DNA from: Arthrobacter crusticola
Lineage (GTDB): Bacteria > Actinomycetota > Actinomycetes > Actinomycetales > Micrococcaceae
Length of the DNA: 64,000 bases
NCBI RefSeq assembly: GCF_004357995.1
Contig: NZ_SMTK01000002.1
Span: forward strand, 372,001-436,000
Direction: 5' to 3'
Of the stretch, positions 1-8,131 are shown in pieces. The notes below the pieces were generated by a model. It worked only from the letters and a program-made list of their open reading frames with translations, ran no database searches and was not told where the DNA came from. The stretch's first letter is position 1, and each line of letters opens with the position of its first letter. The position numbers and the translations under genes were made by a program.

Positions 1-108
1 CCGGTGGCCTTCGCCTCCTACCTGCTGGCCCTGGCGCCGCTGCTGCTCGTCTACCTGTTCGCCCAGCGCTGGGTTGTCTCCGGCGTCATGCGCGGCTCGA
101 CCAAATAA
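1..108 (+). CDS. C-terminus of a carbohydrate ABC transporter permease (partial)
   Basis: The window opens inside a reading frame that ends at the TAA at 106-108. The 35 visible residues form a last hydrophobic helix followed by the tail FAQRWVVSGVMRGSTK, which is typical of MalG-type inner-membrane permeases of sugar importers. The alpha-glucosidase starts 31 bases later on the same strand, so importer and hydrolase look like one operon for uptake and cleavage of an alpha-glucoside. Identification rests on the tail only; the substrate cannot be told. Confidence 0.7.
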   Translation, partial: PVAFASYLLALAPLLLVYLFAQRWVVSGVMRGSTK

Positions 109-139
109 ACTCTCACAGACACCGAAAGGAAACCCCGCC

Positions 140-1813
140 GTGGCTACAAGCACCGCCGAAATTTCCGCACAGACCGGCTCCATGTCGGATCCCAACTGGT
201 GGCGCCAGGCCGCCGTCTACCAGATCTACCCCCGCAGCTTCGCCGACTCCAACGGCGACGGCCTGGGCGACATCCGGGGCATCACCTCGCGGGTTCCCTA
301 CCTGATGTCCCTGGGCGTGGACGCCGTCTGGCTCAGCCCGTTCTACCCCTCGGCCCTGGCCGACGGCGGCTATGACGTCGATGACTACCGAAACGTCGAT
401 CCGAAGCTCGGAACACTCGAGGACTTCGATGAGCTGGTCGCCGCCCTGCACGGTGCCGGGATCAAGCTCATCGCCGACATCGTGCCCAACCACACCTCCA
501 ACCGGCACGAGTGGTTCCGTGAGGCCCTGGCTTCGCCGAAGGGATCTCCGGCCCGGGAGCGGTACATCTTCCGCGACGGCAAGGGCCCGGACGGCTCCGA
601 GCCGCCCTCGGACTGGGAGTCAGTCTTCGGCGGGCCGGCCTGGGACCGCACCGAGGACGGCCAGTGGTACCTTCACCTCTTCGCCCCGGAGCAGCCGGAC
701 CTCAACTGGGACAACCGGGAGGTGCGCGATGACTTCCTGAAGACGCTGCGCTTCTGGTCCGACCGCGGTGTCGACGGCTTCCGGGTGGACGTGGCCCATG
801 CGCTGACCAAGAACCTCACCGACCCGCTTCCCTCGAAGGCAGAGCTGGGCGCCGAGGACGAGAACCTCAACGGCGAGCACCCCTTCTGGGACCGCGACGA
901 GGTCCACGAGATCTACACCGAATGGCGCCAGGTGTTCAACGAGTACGACCCGCCGCGCACCGCCGTCGCCGAGGCCTGGGTCCACGCGACCCGGCGGGCC
1001 CGCTACGCCAGCCCGGACGGGCTCGGCCAGGCGTTCAACTTCGACCTGCTGCGCGCCGACTGGAACCCCGGCCAGTTCCGCAGCATCATCACCACCAACC
1101 TCACCGAGGCCGAGAACTCCGGCGCCTCCTCGACGTGGGTCTTCTCCAACCACGATGTGGTCCGCCACGCCACGCGCTACGGCCTGCCCCCGGCCGGTGA
1201 CGGCAAGCCCACCGGCATCGACTGGCTGCTCAGCGGCGGAACTGCCCCGGAGCTGGACGCCGAACGCGGCCTCCTGCGTGCCCGCGCCGCCTCCCTGCTG
1301 ATGTTCGCGCTGCCCGGCTCGGCCTACCTGTACCAGGGTGAGGAGCTGGGCCTGCACGAGGTGGCCGACATCGCCGACGAAGCGCGTCAGGATCCGACGT
1401 TCTTCCGCAACCCGGGCGTCGAGGTCGGCCGTGACGGGTGCCGGGTGCCGCTGCCGTGGACCGCCGACGGGCCCTCCTTCGGCTTCGGAGGACACACGGC
1501 CCACCTGCCCCAGCCGGACTGGTTCTCCGACTCCGCCGTCGAGGTGCAGGAGGAGGCCCAGGACTCGACCCTGAACCTCTACCGCAGTGCCCTGGCGCTG
1601 CGCCGGGAACTCCAGACCACCGAGCAGCTCGACTGGGTTCCCACGGCACCGGAGGTCCTTCACTTCACCCGCTCCGGCGGGTGGCACTCGGTGACGAACT
1701 TCGGCACCGACCCGGTGGACCTGCCGGCGGGCCGGGTTGTGGTGAGCAGCGCACCCCTGGTCGACGGGAAACTTCCCGCCGACACCACCGCGTGGGTCAT
1801 CGCGGAGGCCTGA
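140..1813 (+). CDS. GH13 alpha-glucosidase
   Basis: This is a 557-residue cytoplasmic glycoside hydrolase of family 13 (oligo-1,6-/alpha-glucosidase group), expected to release glucose from alpha-glucosides. The N-terminal block WWRQAAVYQIYPRSFADSNG and the barrel motifs are clear: nucleophile Asp217 in GFRVDVAH, acid/base Glu278 in AVAEAWV, and Asp339 in SNHD. The GTG at 140 is chosen because GAAAGGA lies 9 bases upstream; an in-frame ATG at 74 lies inside the preceding permease gene and has no such site. An ATG at 182 is a further alternative. It follows an ABC permease on the same strand and ends before a strong hairpin at 1872. Confidence 0.9.
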   Translation: MATSTAEISAQTGSMSDPNWWRQAAVYQIYPRSFADSNGDGLGDIRGITSRVPYLMSLGVDAVWLSPFYPSALADGGYDVDDYRNVDPKLGTLEDFDELVAALHGAGIKLIADIVPNHTSNRHEWFREALASPKGSPARERYIFRDGKGPDGSEPPSDWESVFGGPAWDRTEDGQWYLHLFAPEQPDLNWDNREVRDDFLKTLRFWSDRGVDGFRVDVAHALTKNLTDPLPSKAELGAEDENLNGEHPFWDRDEVHEIYTEWRQVFNEYDPPRTAVAEAWVHATRRARYASPDGLGQAFNFDLLRADWNPGQFRSIITTNLTEAENSGASSTWVFSNHDVVRHATRYGLPPAGDGKPTGIDWLLSGGTAPELDAERGLLRARAASLLMFALPGSAYLYQGEELGLHEVADIADEARQDPTFFRNPGVEVGRDGCRVPLPWTADGPSFGFGGHTAHLPQPDWFSDSAVEVQEEAQDSTLNLYRSALALRRELQTTEQLDWVPTAPEVLHFTRSGGWHSVTNFGTDPVDLPAGRVVVSSAPLVDGKLPADTTAWVIAEA

Positions 1814-1871
1814 ACACTCCACGGCGGGAACATCCCGCGATGGCGCTTTCGACGCTGAACCATCAACGACG

Positions 1872-1901
1872 GCGGGCGGTCACCTACTGGTGGCCGCCCG
1901 C
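1872..1901. terminator. Bidirectional hairpin terminator
   Basis: A 13-bp stem GCGGGCGGTCACC / GGTGGCCGCCCGC with loop TACT (one G-T pair) lies between the convergent alpha-glucosidase and TetR genes and overlaps the last codons of the TetR gene. No long T-run follows. The same stem core recurs in the hairpin at 6318. Confidence 0.65.
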
Positions 1902-2521
1902 TGGCGTCCGGGCAGGAGCGTCTCCAGGTGGGCGATGATCGCCCTCACTCCCACCTCGAATCCGAGGTCGGAGCGCCGTCCATCAAGGGAGGCCTGTGTG
2001 AAGGCATCGTGCAGGGCGGGCTGCGCAGCGGGATCGGCCACCCACGCCGACTCCGGGGACGCCCAGTCCAGGGCGGAGCCCAGCATGAAGCTGTCGAGCG
2101 CCGTGACGGCGACGACCACGTCATTGTGCCCGAAGCCCGCCCCGGCAAACAGGGCTGCGAGCTGTTCATAGATATCGAGGGTGGCCTTGTCCGTCACTGC
2201 CTCACCGACCAGCAGCGGGATGGCCTTGGCGTGCTGGCCCAGCGCGCTGCGGTAGCTGCGCGCCCACGCCGCCGCCCGGTCCTGCCACTCGGGGCCGGCG
2301 GTAAAGAAATCACCCGACGCCAGCGCGTCCGATCCAATGACTGAACGGATCCCGTTGATGATTTCCGGACGTCCCTGGACGTGGTGGTAAATCGAGGAGG
2401 GGCTGACGTTCAGCCGTTGCGCCAGGCTGGGCAGGGTGAAGTCCCCAAACTGGTCGACCAGCTCAAGGGCTGCCCGGTAGATCTTTTCGGGCGACAGGAT
2501 CGCCTGGCGTGGACGCCCCAT
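1880..2521 (-). CDS. TetR family transcriptional regulator
   Basis: This is a 213-residue TetR-type repressor. The N-terminal helix-turn-helix is clear (LSPEKIYRAALELVDQFG then LPSLAQRLNVSPSSIYHHVQ), and the C-terminal half is an all-helical ligand/dimer domain of the TetR_C type. It starts 73 bases downstream of the alcohol dehydrogenase stop on the same strand, at the distal end of the NCS1 transporter cluster, so it probably controls that cluster and perhaps the divergent amidohydrolase. A 13-bp palindrome at 5346-5358, between the two divergent transcription units, is the candidate operator. The ligand is unknown. Confidence 0.85.
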   Translation of the reverse strand: MGRPRQAILSPEKIYRAALELVDQFGDFTLPSLAQRLNVSPSSIYHHVQGRPEIINGIRSVIGSDALASGDFFTAGPEWQDRAAAWARSYRSALGQHAKAIPLLVGEAVTDKATLDIYEQLAALFAGAGFGHNDVVVAVTALDSFMLGSALDWASPESAWVADPAAQPALHDAFTQASLDGRRSDLGFEVGVRAIIAHLETLLPGRQRAATSR

Positions 2522-2594
2522 GGTCCCTCCCGTCCTGGGGTGCGCTGCCGCACCTCCGCCGTCGTCCGTGCCGGCGGAAGGCCCGCCGGCAGTC

Positions 2595-3692
2595 CTAGAA
2601 CACGATCACGCTCCGGGCCCGCTCGCCCCGGCGCATCGCCTCGAAGGCCTCATTGACCTCGTTCAGCGTAATCCGATGCGAGATGAGCTGATCAACGGGC
2701 AGGCGCCCTGCGAGGAACAGCTGTGCGAGGCGGGGGAAATCCCGGCCGGGCACCGTGGAGCCATAGTTGGATCCGATCAGGGACTTTCCGCCCTCGGCAA
2801 GCGCCAGCGCGTCGATGGAGATGGGGGAGTCCTCGGGCGGAAGACCAACGATCACGGCCTTGCCCCCGGCCGCGATCAGCGACGGAAGGGACTCAATGGT
2901 CGAGACCCGTCCGATAGCCTCGAAGGCGTACGCGGCCCCGCCGCCCGTCAGCCGGTGGACCTCGTCAGCGAGCCCGTCCGAAGGTGTAAGGGTATGGGTG
3001 GCACCGAAGGCCTTCGCCGCCACGAGCTTCTCCTCGTTCAAATCCACGGCGATGATCGGATTCGCGCCGACGAGCTGCAGCGCCATGATGATCGAGAGGC
3101 CAACCCCTCCGGTCCCCACCACGACGGCCGAGGTTCCGGCCTCTACCCCGGCGTCGTTCACCACAGCACCGAAACCGGTCGCGACCGAGCAGCCGATGAG
3201 GCTCGCGACGTCGAAGGGCACCTCGCGCGGGATGCGGATGGCGCCTGCCTCGGGGACCACTGCGTACTCGCTCATCGAACCGACGCTCAGGTACGGGAAC
3301 GCTTTCTCGCCGTCGAGTGAGAGCGGGGTGCTGCCGTCGGGCAGCAGGCACTCCTCCGACCGGCTGCCCGTGCACACGTAGGACCGCCCCGACACGCAGG
3401 CCGTGCAGCGCCGGCAGGGGTAGAACCAGGAGAGGATGACGGAGTCGCCGACGGCGACGTCGGTGACACCCTCGCCGACCGCCTCCACGGTGCCGGCACC
3501 TTCGTGCCCCATCACAGTGGGGGAGGGCAGGGTCCAGTCGCCGTCGAGCACATGGCGGTCCGACCCGCAGACCCCCGAGGCTCCCATGCGGACCAGGACC
3601 GTCCCCGGGGCGGGGTCGGCCACCTCGACACTGGTCAGGTCGAGATCCCGCGTACCTGGCCGATGCACCGCGGCGCGTGAGAGGCGGCTCAT
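2595..3692 (-). CDS. Zinc-dependent alcohol dehydrogenase (MDR superfamily)
   Basis: This is a 365-residue medium-chain dehydrogenase resembling class III/NDMA-dependent alcohol dehydrogenases. The catalytic zinc region GVCGSDRHVL and GHEGAGTVEAVG, four structural zinc cysteines in CRRCTACVSGRSYVC, and the Rossmann motif VGTGGVGLS are all present. The ATG at 3692 overlaps the TGA of the NCS1 permease (ATGA), which indicates translational coupling. In this context it may oxidise an alcohol or aldehyde produced from the transported compound; that is inference from gene order. NAD versus other cofactor use was not determined. Confidence 0.85.
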   Translation of the reverse strand: MSRLSRAAVHRPGTRDLDLTSVEVADPAPGTVLVRMGASGVCGSDRHVLDGDWTLPSPTVMGHEGAGTVEAVGEGVTDVAVGDSVILSWFYPCRRCTACVSGRSYVCTGSRSEECLLPDGSTPLSLDGEKAFPYLSVGSMSEYAVVPEAGAIRIPREVPFDVASLIGCSVATGFGAVVNDAGVEAGTSAVVVGTGGVGLSIIMALQLVGANPIIAVDLNEEKLVAAKAFGATHTLTPSDGLADEVHRLTGGGAAYAFEAIGRVSTIESLPSLIAAGGKAVIVGLPPEDSPISIDALALAEGGKSLIGSNYGSTVPGRDFPRLAQLFLAGRLPVDQLISHRITLNEVNEAFEAMRRGERARSVIVF

Positions 3693-5155
3693 GCGCTTTC
3701 CCCAACCTTCGCCGCGGCGGGTGCATAGCCGCCGATGCCCCGGCGGACATAGAGGACCCGCGCCAGCACGTAGTAGACGACAGCCCCCACGATGGCCGAG
3801 GGCAGGGATGCGGTGATGTAGCTGAAGACCGGCAGGGTGGTGAGCGTGACCGGGTTGTAGATCACCAGGTAGAAAACGGCTCCGGCGGCGACGGCACCGA
3901 GCCCGGCCCAGTTGATGCCGGTGGAGAAGTGATAGGCGCTGTCGCTGCGGTGGCGGTAGAGGTGCTCGAGTTCGACCCGCTGACGGCGCAGCACGAAGTA
4001 GTCGGCGATGATCGCCCCGCACATCGGGGCCAGGAAGGCGCCGCTGAGCGTCACGAAGGTCATGAACCGCAGGTACATAAAGCCCGGGAAGAAGGCAAGG
4101 ATGGCCGGCAGGACGAAGAATGCCGCACACAGCCAGGCCCACCGGACCCGGGTGAGCAGGTTGCCGCTGGCCTGCCGGATGGCAAGCACCGTCGAGTAGA
4201 CGATGGACGAGGTGCTGGTGATGTTGGCGAAGGCGATGAACAGCAGGATGAACGCGCCGAGCAGCGGGCCGCCGAAGGGAAGCATCCAGACCGTCGGGTC
4301 GGAGTCACCGAGGGTGAGGGCCGCGGCCATGCCGACGATCTGCGCGATCAGAGTGGCGCCGAGCAGCCCGCCGTAGGAGGGCCACAGGGCCGCCCGCGGC
4401 GTCTTGGTCAGACGGGCGAGGGAGCCCATCACGGGGTACCAGGACACCCCGACGCCGGCGTTGAACTCCACGGCCAGGGCGAAGTTGAGCCGGTCGTCCT
4501 CGAAAGGCGCCAGCGGTGCTGCCGTGAGCAGCGCGTCCCACGAGGTGTTGAGGACGAGGAAGATCATCAGGAACACCGTGACGACGATCAGGCCCGGTGC
4601 GATGAACTTGTTGAACCGGCCGATGGTCACCGGCCCCCGGGAGAGGATCCACCAGGAGACGGCGATGGCGACAAGCGCGAAGAACGTCACCATGAGGCTC
4701 TCCGGGCCGAAGTCGGTGCCGAAGGTCGAATTCGACACCTGGGTGACCGCCCGGCCCACCATGATCGCGAGCAGCGACGACCAGCCCATCTCGGTGATCA
4801 GGATGACGGTGAAGACGAGGATACCCACTCCGACCAGTCCGAACACCGGCCGGAGGATGGTGTACTGCTCGACGCCGTAGCGCTGGCTCGCCACGACGCT
4901 CGCGAGGATCATGAAGCCGAGGCCGATCGCATTGCCGATGACCATGGCGGCGATGCCCTGCTGGAAACCAACCAGAAGGGCCGTCGACCCGCCGACGAGG
5001 AACGCCCAGGTCGCGATGGCGAGGCTGATGTTGACGCCGGTGAAGTCGGATCCATTCCAGATCCGCTCCCGAAGGAGCAGGGGGAGTGAACCCAGGGATC
5101 CGCCGTTTTCACCGTCCGTTCCAGGCCTGCCGCGCTCGCCGCGTGCGGTGCTCAC
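3689..5155 (-). CDS. NCS1 family nucleobase:cation symporter
   Basis: This 488-residue integral membrane protein has about twelve hydrophobic segments. It shows the NCS1 (purine/cytosine/hydantoin permease) signature near residues 30-60, RIWNGSDFTGVNISLAIATW, followed by alternating helices. It should import a nucleobase-like or related nitrogen heterocycle with H+ or Na+. The start is the GTG at 5155, which overlaps the TGA of the upstream 57-codon gene (GTGA); its own stop overlaps the alcohol dehydrogenase start. The three genes are therefore tightly coupled. Substrate specificity cannot be read from the sequence. Confidence 0.85.
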   Translation of the reverse strand: MSTARGERGRPGTDGENGGSLGSLPLLLRERIWNGSDFTGVNISLAIATWAFLVGGSTALLVGFQQGIAAMVIGNAIGLGFMILASVVASQRYGVEQYTILRPVFGLVGVGILVFTVILITEMGWSSLLAIMVGRAVTQVSNSTFGTDFGPESLMVTFFALVAIAVSWWILSRGPVTIGRFNKFIAPGLIVVTVFLMIFLVLNTSWDALLTAAPLAPFEDDRLNFALAVEFNAGVGVSWYPVMGSLARLTKTPRAALWPSYGGLLGATLIAQIVGMAAALTLGDSDPTVWMLPFGGPLLGAFILLFIAFANITSTSSIVYSTVLAIRQASGNLLTRVRWAWLCAAFFVLPAILAFFPGFMYLRFMTFVTLSGAFLAPMCGAIIADYFVLRRQRVELEHLYRHRSDSAYHFSTGINWAGLGAVAAGAVFYLVIYNPVTLTTLPVFSYITASLPSAIVGAVVYYVLARVLYVRRGIGGYAPAAAKVGESA

Positions 5156-5325
5156 AGGACCAGCACCAGGAAGCCGAGCAGGGTGATGCCGAGGGTCACG
5201 GCCGTGAACAGGCCGAGGTCCCGCCCCGAGAGGGCGTTCCGCGAAGGATCGCCCTGTTCGTGGGCCGAGATTTCGGCGAGCCGTCGGCGAAGCTCGGCCG
5301 CCGTCGTGGTGTCAGCTGAATCCAT
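5152..5325 (-). CDS. 57-residue single-pass membrane protein preceding the NCS1 permease
   Basis: This short protein has a charged N-terminal half (ELRRRLAEISAHEQGD) and one C-terminal hydrophobic helix that ends the protein in LLGFLVLVL. The ATG at 5325 is preceded by GGAGA, and the stop overlaps the permease start in a GTGA. It is the first gene of the operon. Its size and position recall small accessory subunits encoded next to other secondary transporters, but no family is recognised. A role as permease partner is inference. Confidence 0.6.
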   Translation of the reverse strand: MDSADTTTAAELRRRLAEISAHEQGDPSRNALSGRDLGLFTAVTLGITLLGFLVLVL

Positions 5326-5345
5326 TGGTTCGGGTCTCCAATAAT

Positions 5346-5358
5346 CGAATGTCATTCG
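5346..5358. promoter_or_regulatory. Palindrome in the divergent promoter region, candidate TetR operator
   Basis: CGAATG-T-CATTCG is a perfect 6+6 inverted repeat in the 136-bp AT-richer gap between the NCS1 operon and the amidohydrolase gene. CCATTGG at 5322-5328 and CCAATGG at 5367-5373 flank it. A TTGACA reads on the minus strand from 5398. Assignment to the TetR protein at 1880-2521 is inferred from position. Confidence 0.4.
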
Positions 5359-5461
5359 GTTTTCGACCAATGGTTGTGCCTATCATGAGTGCTGTCAATG
5401 GATTTGATCGATTTTTTCAGGTGGTGCGCCGGGACCGGCCGACGCCCGGGGAGGAGGAGCC

Positions 5462-6259
5462 ATGCCTGCAATGGCAGTGCTGCAGGCCGCGGGGGTGGTC
5501 GACGCCGTCGAGGAGAACCTGCGCCGGATCGACGGCTATGCCGTGCGCGCAGCCGAGCAGGGGGCTGAACTCCTGGTGACCCCCGAACTCTTCGCCACCG
5601 GGTACGCCCCGGCACTCGTTGTCGATTCGGACGGTCAGGGTATCCGGGGCGAACTGGCTGGTATCGCCCGCCGGCGCGGCATCGCGCTCGTCGGATCGAC
5701 GGTCGAGGCCGCGGGGGATCGGCACCACATCAGCGCCTCGCTGTTCGACGGGCAAGGGGCCGAGCGCACCCGGTACCGGAAATCGCACCTGTTCGGCCCC
5801 GAGGAAAAGTCGGTCTTCACCCCGGGAGACGACCTCCCGGACCTGGTGCCCCTGCTGGGCCTCTCCGTGGCGCTGGGCATCTGTTACGACATTGAATTCC
5901 CGGAATTTTCACGCAGCGCGGCACGCCGCGGTGCCGACCTGCTGTGCATCCCCACTGCCGTTCCGACGACAGGGGACGTGGGCGGACGTCCGGCGGAACT
6001 GACATACAACGCGGAACGGATCTCCACCCTGCTGGTGCCGGCCCGTGCGCTCGAGAACGGCGTCTACATCGCCTACGCCAACCACACGGGCCCCGATTTC
6101 ACGGGCCTCAGCAGCATCGCGAGTCCGTATGGCACCTTCCTCGGGCTCGCCGGCGGTGGGGAGGAACTGCTTGTCGCCGAGGTCGATCACTCGGAAGTGG
6201 ACCGGGCACGCGGCCTGAACACCTACCTCACCTGCATGCGCCCGGCGCTGTACGGCTGA
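5462..6259 (+). CDS. Carbon-nitrogen hydrolase (nitrilase superfamily amidohydrolase)
   Basis: This 265-residue cytoplasmic enzyme has the full nitrilase-fold catalytic triad: Glu in LLVTPELFATGY, Lys in YRKSHLFGPEE and Cys in LGICYDIEFPEF. It should hydrolyse a C-N bond (amide, carbamoyl or nitrile), probably in a small molecule. The start at 5462 has GGGGAGGAGG just upstream. It is divergent from the NCS1 transporter operon and likely co-regulated with it, so hydrolysis of the imported compound is plausible. The exact substrate is unknown. Confidence 0.88.
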   Translation: MPAMAVLQAAGVVDAVEENLRRIDGYAVRAAEQGAELLVTPELFATGYAPALVVDSDGQGIRGELAGIARRRGIALVGSTVEAAGDRHHISASLFDGQGAERTRYRKSHLFGPEEKSVFTPGDDLPDLVPLLGLSVALGICYDIEFPEFSRSAARRGADLLCIPTAVPTTGDVGGRPAELTYNAERISTLLVPARALENGVYIAYANHTGPDFTGLSSIASPYGTFLGLAGGGEELLVAEVDHSEVDRARGLNTYLTCMRPALYG

Positions 6260-6317
6260 TCCGGCACAGCACCGCCCTGTCGATTCGGCACGGACATCGG
6301 AACGTCGGAATTGTGCG

Positions 6318-6361
6318 AACGGGAGCGGGCGGTCACCCATCGGTGACCGCCCGCTCCCGTT
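6318..6361. terminator. Perfect 20-bp hairpin, bidirectional terminator
   Basis: The arms 6318-6337 and 6342-6361 are perfectly complementary over 20 bp around the loop CATC. The element lies between the convergent amidohydrolase and DJ-1 genes. The inner core GCGGGCGGTCACC is shared with the hairpin at 1872. Confidence 0.8.
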
Positions 6362-6386
6362 GGTCCTGCTGCGGACGTTTTGGAGG

Positions 6387-7088
6387 TTACTCGGCGAGGG
6401 CCTTGATGACTTCCTTGGCGACGTCTTCGCTCGACTGCGGGTTCTGGCCCGTGATCAGGTTGCCGTCCCGCACCACGACGCTGCTCCAGGCGGCCGAGGT
6501 CTCAAGGACCGCGCCCCTCTCGCGCAGCACGTCCTCGACGAACCAGGGGGTGTTCTCGCCGGTGCCGCCGGCGAGCTCCTCCTCGTTGGTGAACACGGTC
6601 ATGCGCCGTCCGGCGAAGGCAAAGCCGCCGTCCTCGTCCACGGCGCTGAGCAGGCCGGCCGGGCCGTGGCAGAACGGCGCGATGACCTTGCCCGCGTTGT
6701 TGGTCTCCACGAGGATCCGGCCGAAGTCCTTGTTCTCCGCGAGGTCGGCCATGGGACCGTGGCCGCCGGGCATCACGACGCCGTCGAAGTCGGACGCGCT
6801 GACGTGTGCCAGGACCAGGGGAGATGAAAGCTCATTGTCGATGTCCGCGAGGTAGGAGCGGAAGTCCTCGGCCTTGGCGGCGCCGCCGATCTGCTCCGGG
6901 TCGAGACTCGCCGCATCGATCGTCGGCTTGACCCCGCCGGGGGAGGCGAGCTGCACCGAATGCCCGGCCTCACGGAGGGTGCGGTGCGCGACGACGAGCT
7001 CTTCGGCCCAGACGCCGGTTGGGTGCGAGCTGCCGTCTTTCATGGTGAGGGCGTCGGCGGACGATACGACCATCAGGATTCGGGCCAT
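6387..7088 (-). CDS. DJ-1/PfpI family protein (class I glutamine amidotransferase-like)
   Basis: This 233-residue protein begins with the family's beta-strand MARILMVVSSAD. It carries the nucleophile elbow IAPFCHGPAGLL and the acidic residue in the MPGGHGPM loop. These features match the Hsp31/YajL-like branch (glyoxalase III, deglycase or chaperone roles have been proposed). The ATG at 7088 is chosen because GGAG lies 9 bases upstream; an in-frame start at 7124 has no such site. It lies 110 bp downstream of the aldo/keto reductase on the same strand, which fits a carbonyl-stress theme. The precise activity is unproven. Confidence 0.85.
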   Translation of the reverse strand: MARILMVVSSADALTMKDGSSHPTGVWAEELVVAHRTLREAGHSVQLASPGGVKPTIDAASLDPEQIGGAAKAEDFRSYLADIDNELSSPLVLAHVSASDFDGVVMPGGHGPMADLAENKDFGRILVETNNAGKVIAPFCHGPAGLLSAVDEDGGFAFAGRRMTVFTNEEELAGGTGENTPWFVEDVLRERGAVLETSAAWSSVVVRDGNLITGQNPQSSEDVAKEVIKALAE

Positions 7089-7198
7089 GGGTTGTACTCC
7101 TTCACGGGCGCGCCCGGCGGGCACGCCGATCGGTTGATTGGTGTCCTTGGAGTCAGCCTACCCGGGCCGGTTTCTTGTGCCCGGTTCAGCTTCGAGCG

Positions 7199-8068
7199 TT
7201 ACCGGGCGGATTCGAGTTGCGCGTAGGTTGCGTCATCGAGCGCGATGCCGAGGGCGCCCATATTGTCCTCGAGGTGCTCCAGCGAGCCGGTGCCGGGGAT
7301 CGGCATCATCACCGGCGAGCGGCGCAGCAGCCAGGCCAGGGCGACCTGGGAGGCACTGGCGTTCAGCCGCCGGGCTGCCTCGTCCACGGGTCCGCCGGAG
7401 AGGGCCAGCTCGCCGGCGGAAATCGGAGCCCAGGGGATGAAGCCGATCCCGTTTTCCGTGGCGTAATCCAGGACGTCTTCCGAGGCGCGGTCGGTGAGGT
7501 TGTACCGGTTCTGCACGGTGGAGACGGTGAAGTACTTCGAGGCCTCCTTCAGCTGGTCCACCGTGACCTCGGACAGGCCGAGGGCCTTCACCTTCCCCTC
7601 CTGCTGGAGGTCACGGAGGGTGGCAAACTGCTCCCCGGCGTCGACCTTCGAATCGATCCGGTGCAGCTGGAGAAGGTCGAGGGAGTCGACGCGGAGTTTG
7701 CGGAGGCTGAGTTCGGTCTGCTGGCGCAGGTATTCGGGACGGCCGACGGCGACCCACCGGTTGGGCCCGGGCCGGGTGAAGCCGACCTTCGTGGCGATGC
7801 GCACGCCCTCCGGGTAGGGGTAAAGGGCCTCGGCCAGAATCTCCTCGCTGACATCGGGCCCGTAGGAGTCCGCGGTGTCGATGAAGTCGACCCCGAGCTC
7901 GACGGCACGGCGCACGACGTCGATGGCGGTGCCGCGGTGTGCCGGCTCACCCCAGATGCCCGGACCGGTGATGCGCATGGCGCCGAACCCCAGCCGGTGG
8001 ACCGTACCGAGGTCCTTGAGGTCGATGGTCGGGGACAGAGTCGTTGCCGTGTGTGGAGTATCAGTCAT
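7199..8068 (-). CDS. Aldo/keto reductase
   Basis: This 289-residue (alpha/beta)8 oxidoreductase is expected to reduce aldehydes or ketones with NADPH. The tetrad residues are visible in order: Asp and Tyr in FIDTADSYGPDVSEE, Lys in IATKVGFT, and His in LLQLHRID. The C-terminal cofactor segment PIPGTGSLEHLEDN is also present. ATG 8068 is preferred over an in-frame GTG at 8104, although neither has a strong ribosome site. The gene lies upstream of the DJ-1 gene, and the two may be co-transcribed. The natural substrate is unknown. Confidence 0.88.
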   Translation of the reverse strand: MTDTPHTATTLSPTIDLKDLGTVHRLGFGAMRITGPGIWGEPAHRGTAIDVVRRAVELGVDFIDTADSYGPDVSEEILAEALYPYPEGVRIATKVGFTRPGPNRWVAVGRPEYLRQQTELSLRKLRVDSLDLLQLHRIDSKVDAGEQFATLRDLQQEGKVKALGLSEVTVDQLKEASKYFTVSTVQNRYNLTDRASEDVLDYATENGIGFIPWAPISAGELALSGGPVDEAARRLNASASQVALAWLLRRSPVMMPIPGTGSLEHLEDNMGALGIALDDATYAQLESAR

Positions 8069-8131
8069 ACTGCCGCAACGGCCGGGCCGGGCTGGTTGTT
8101 CCACCGGGGGTGACCGGCGTCACTGGGGACC

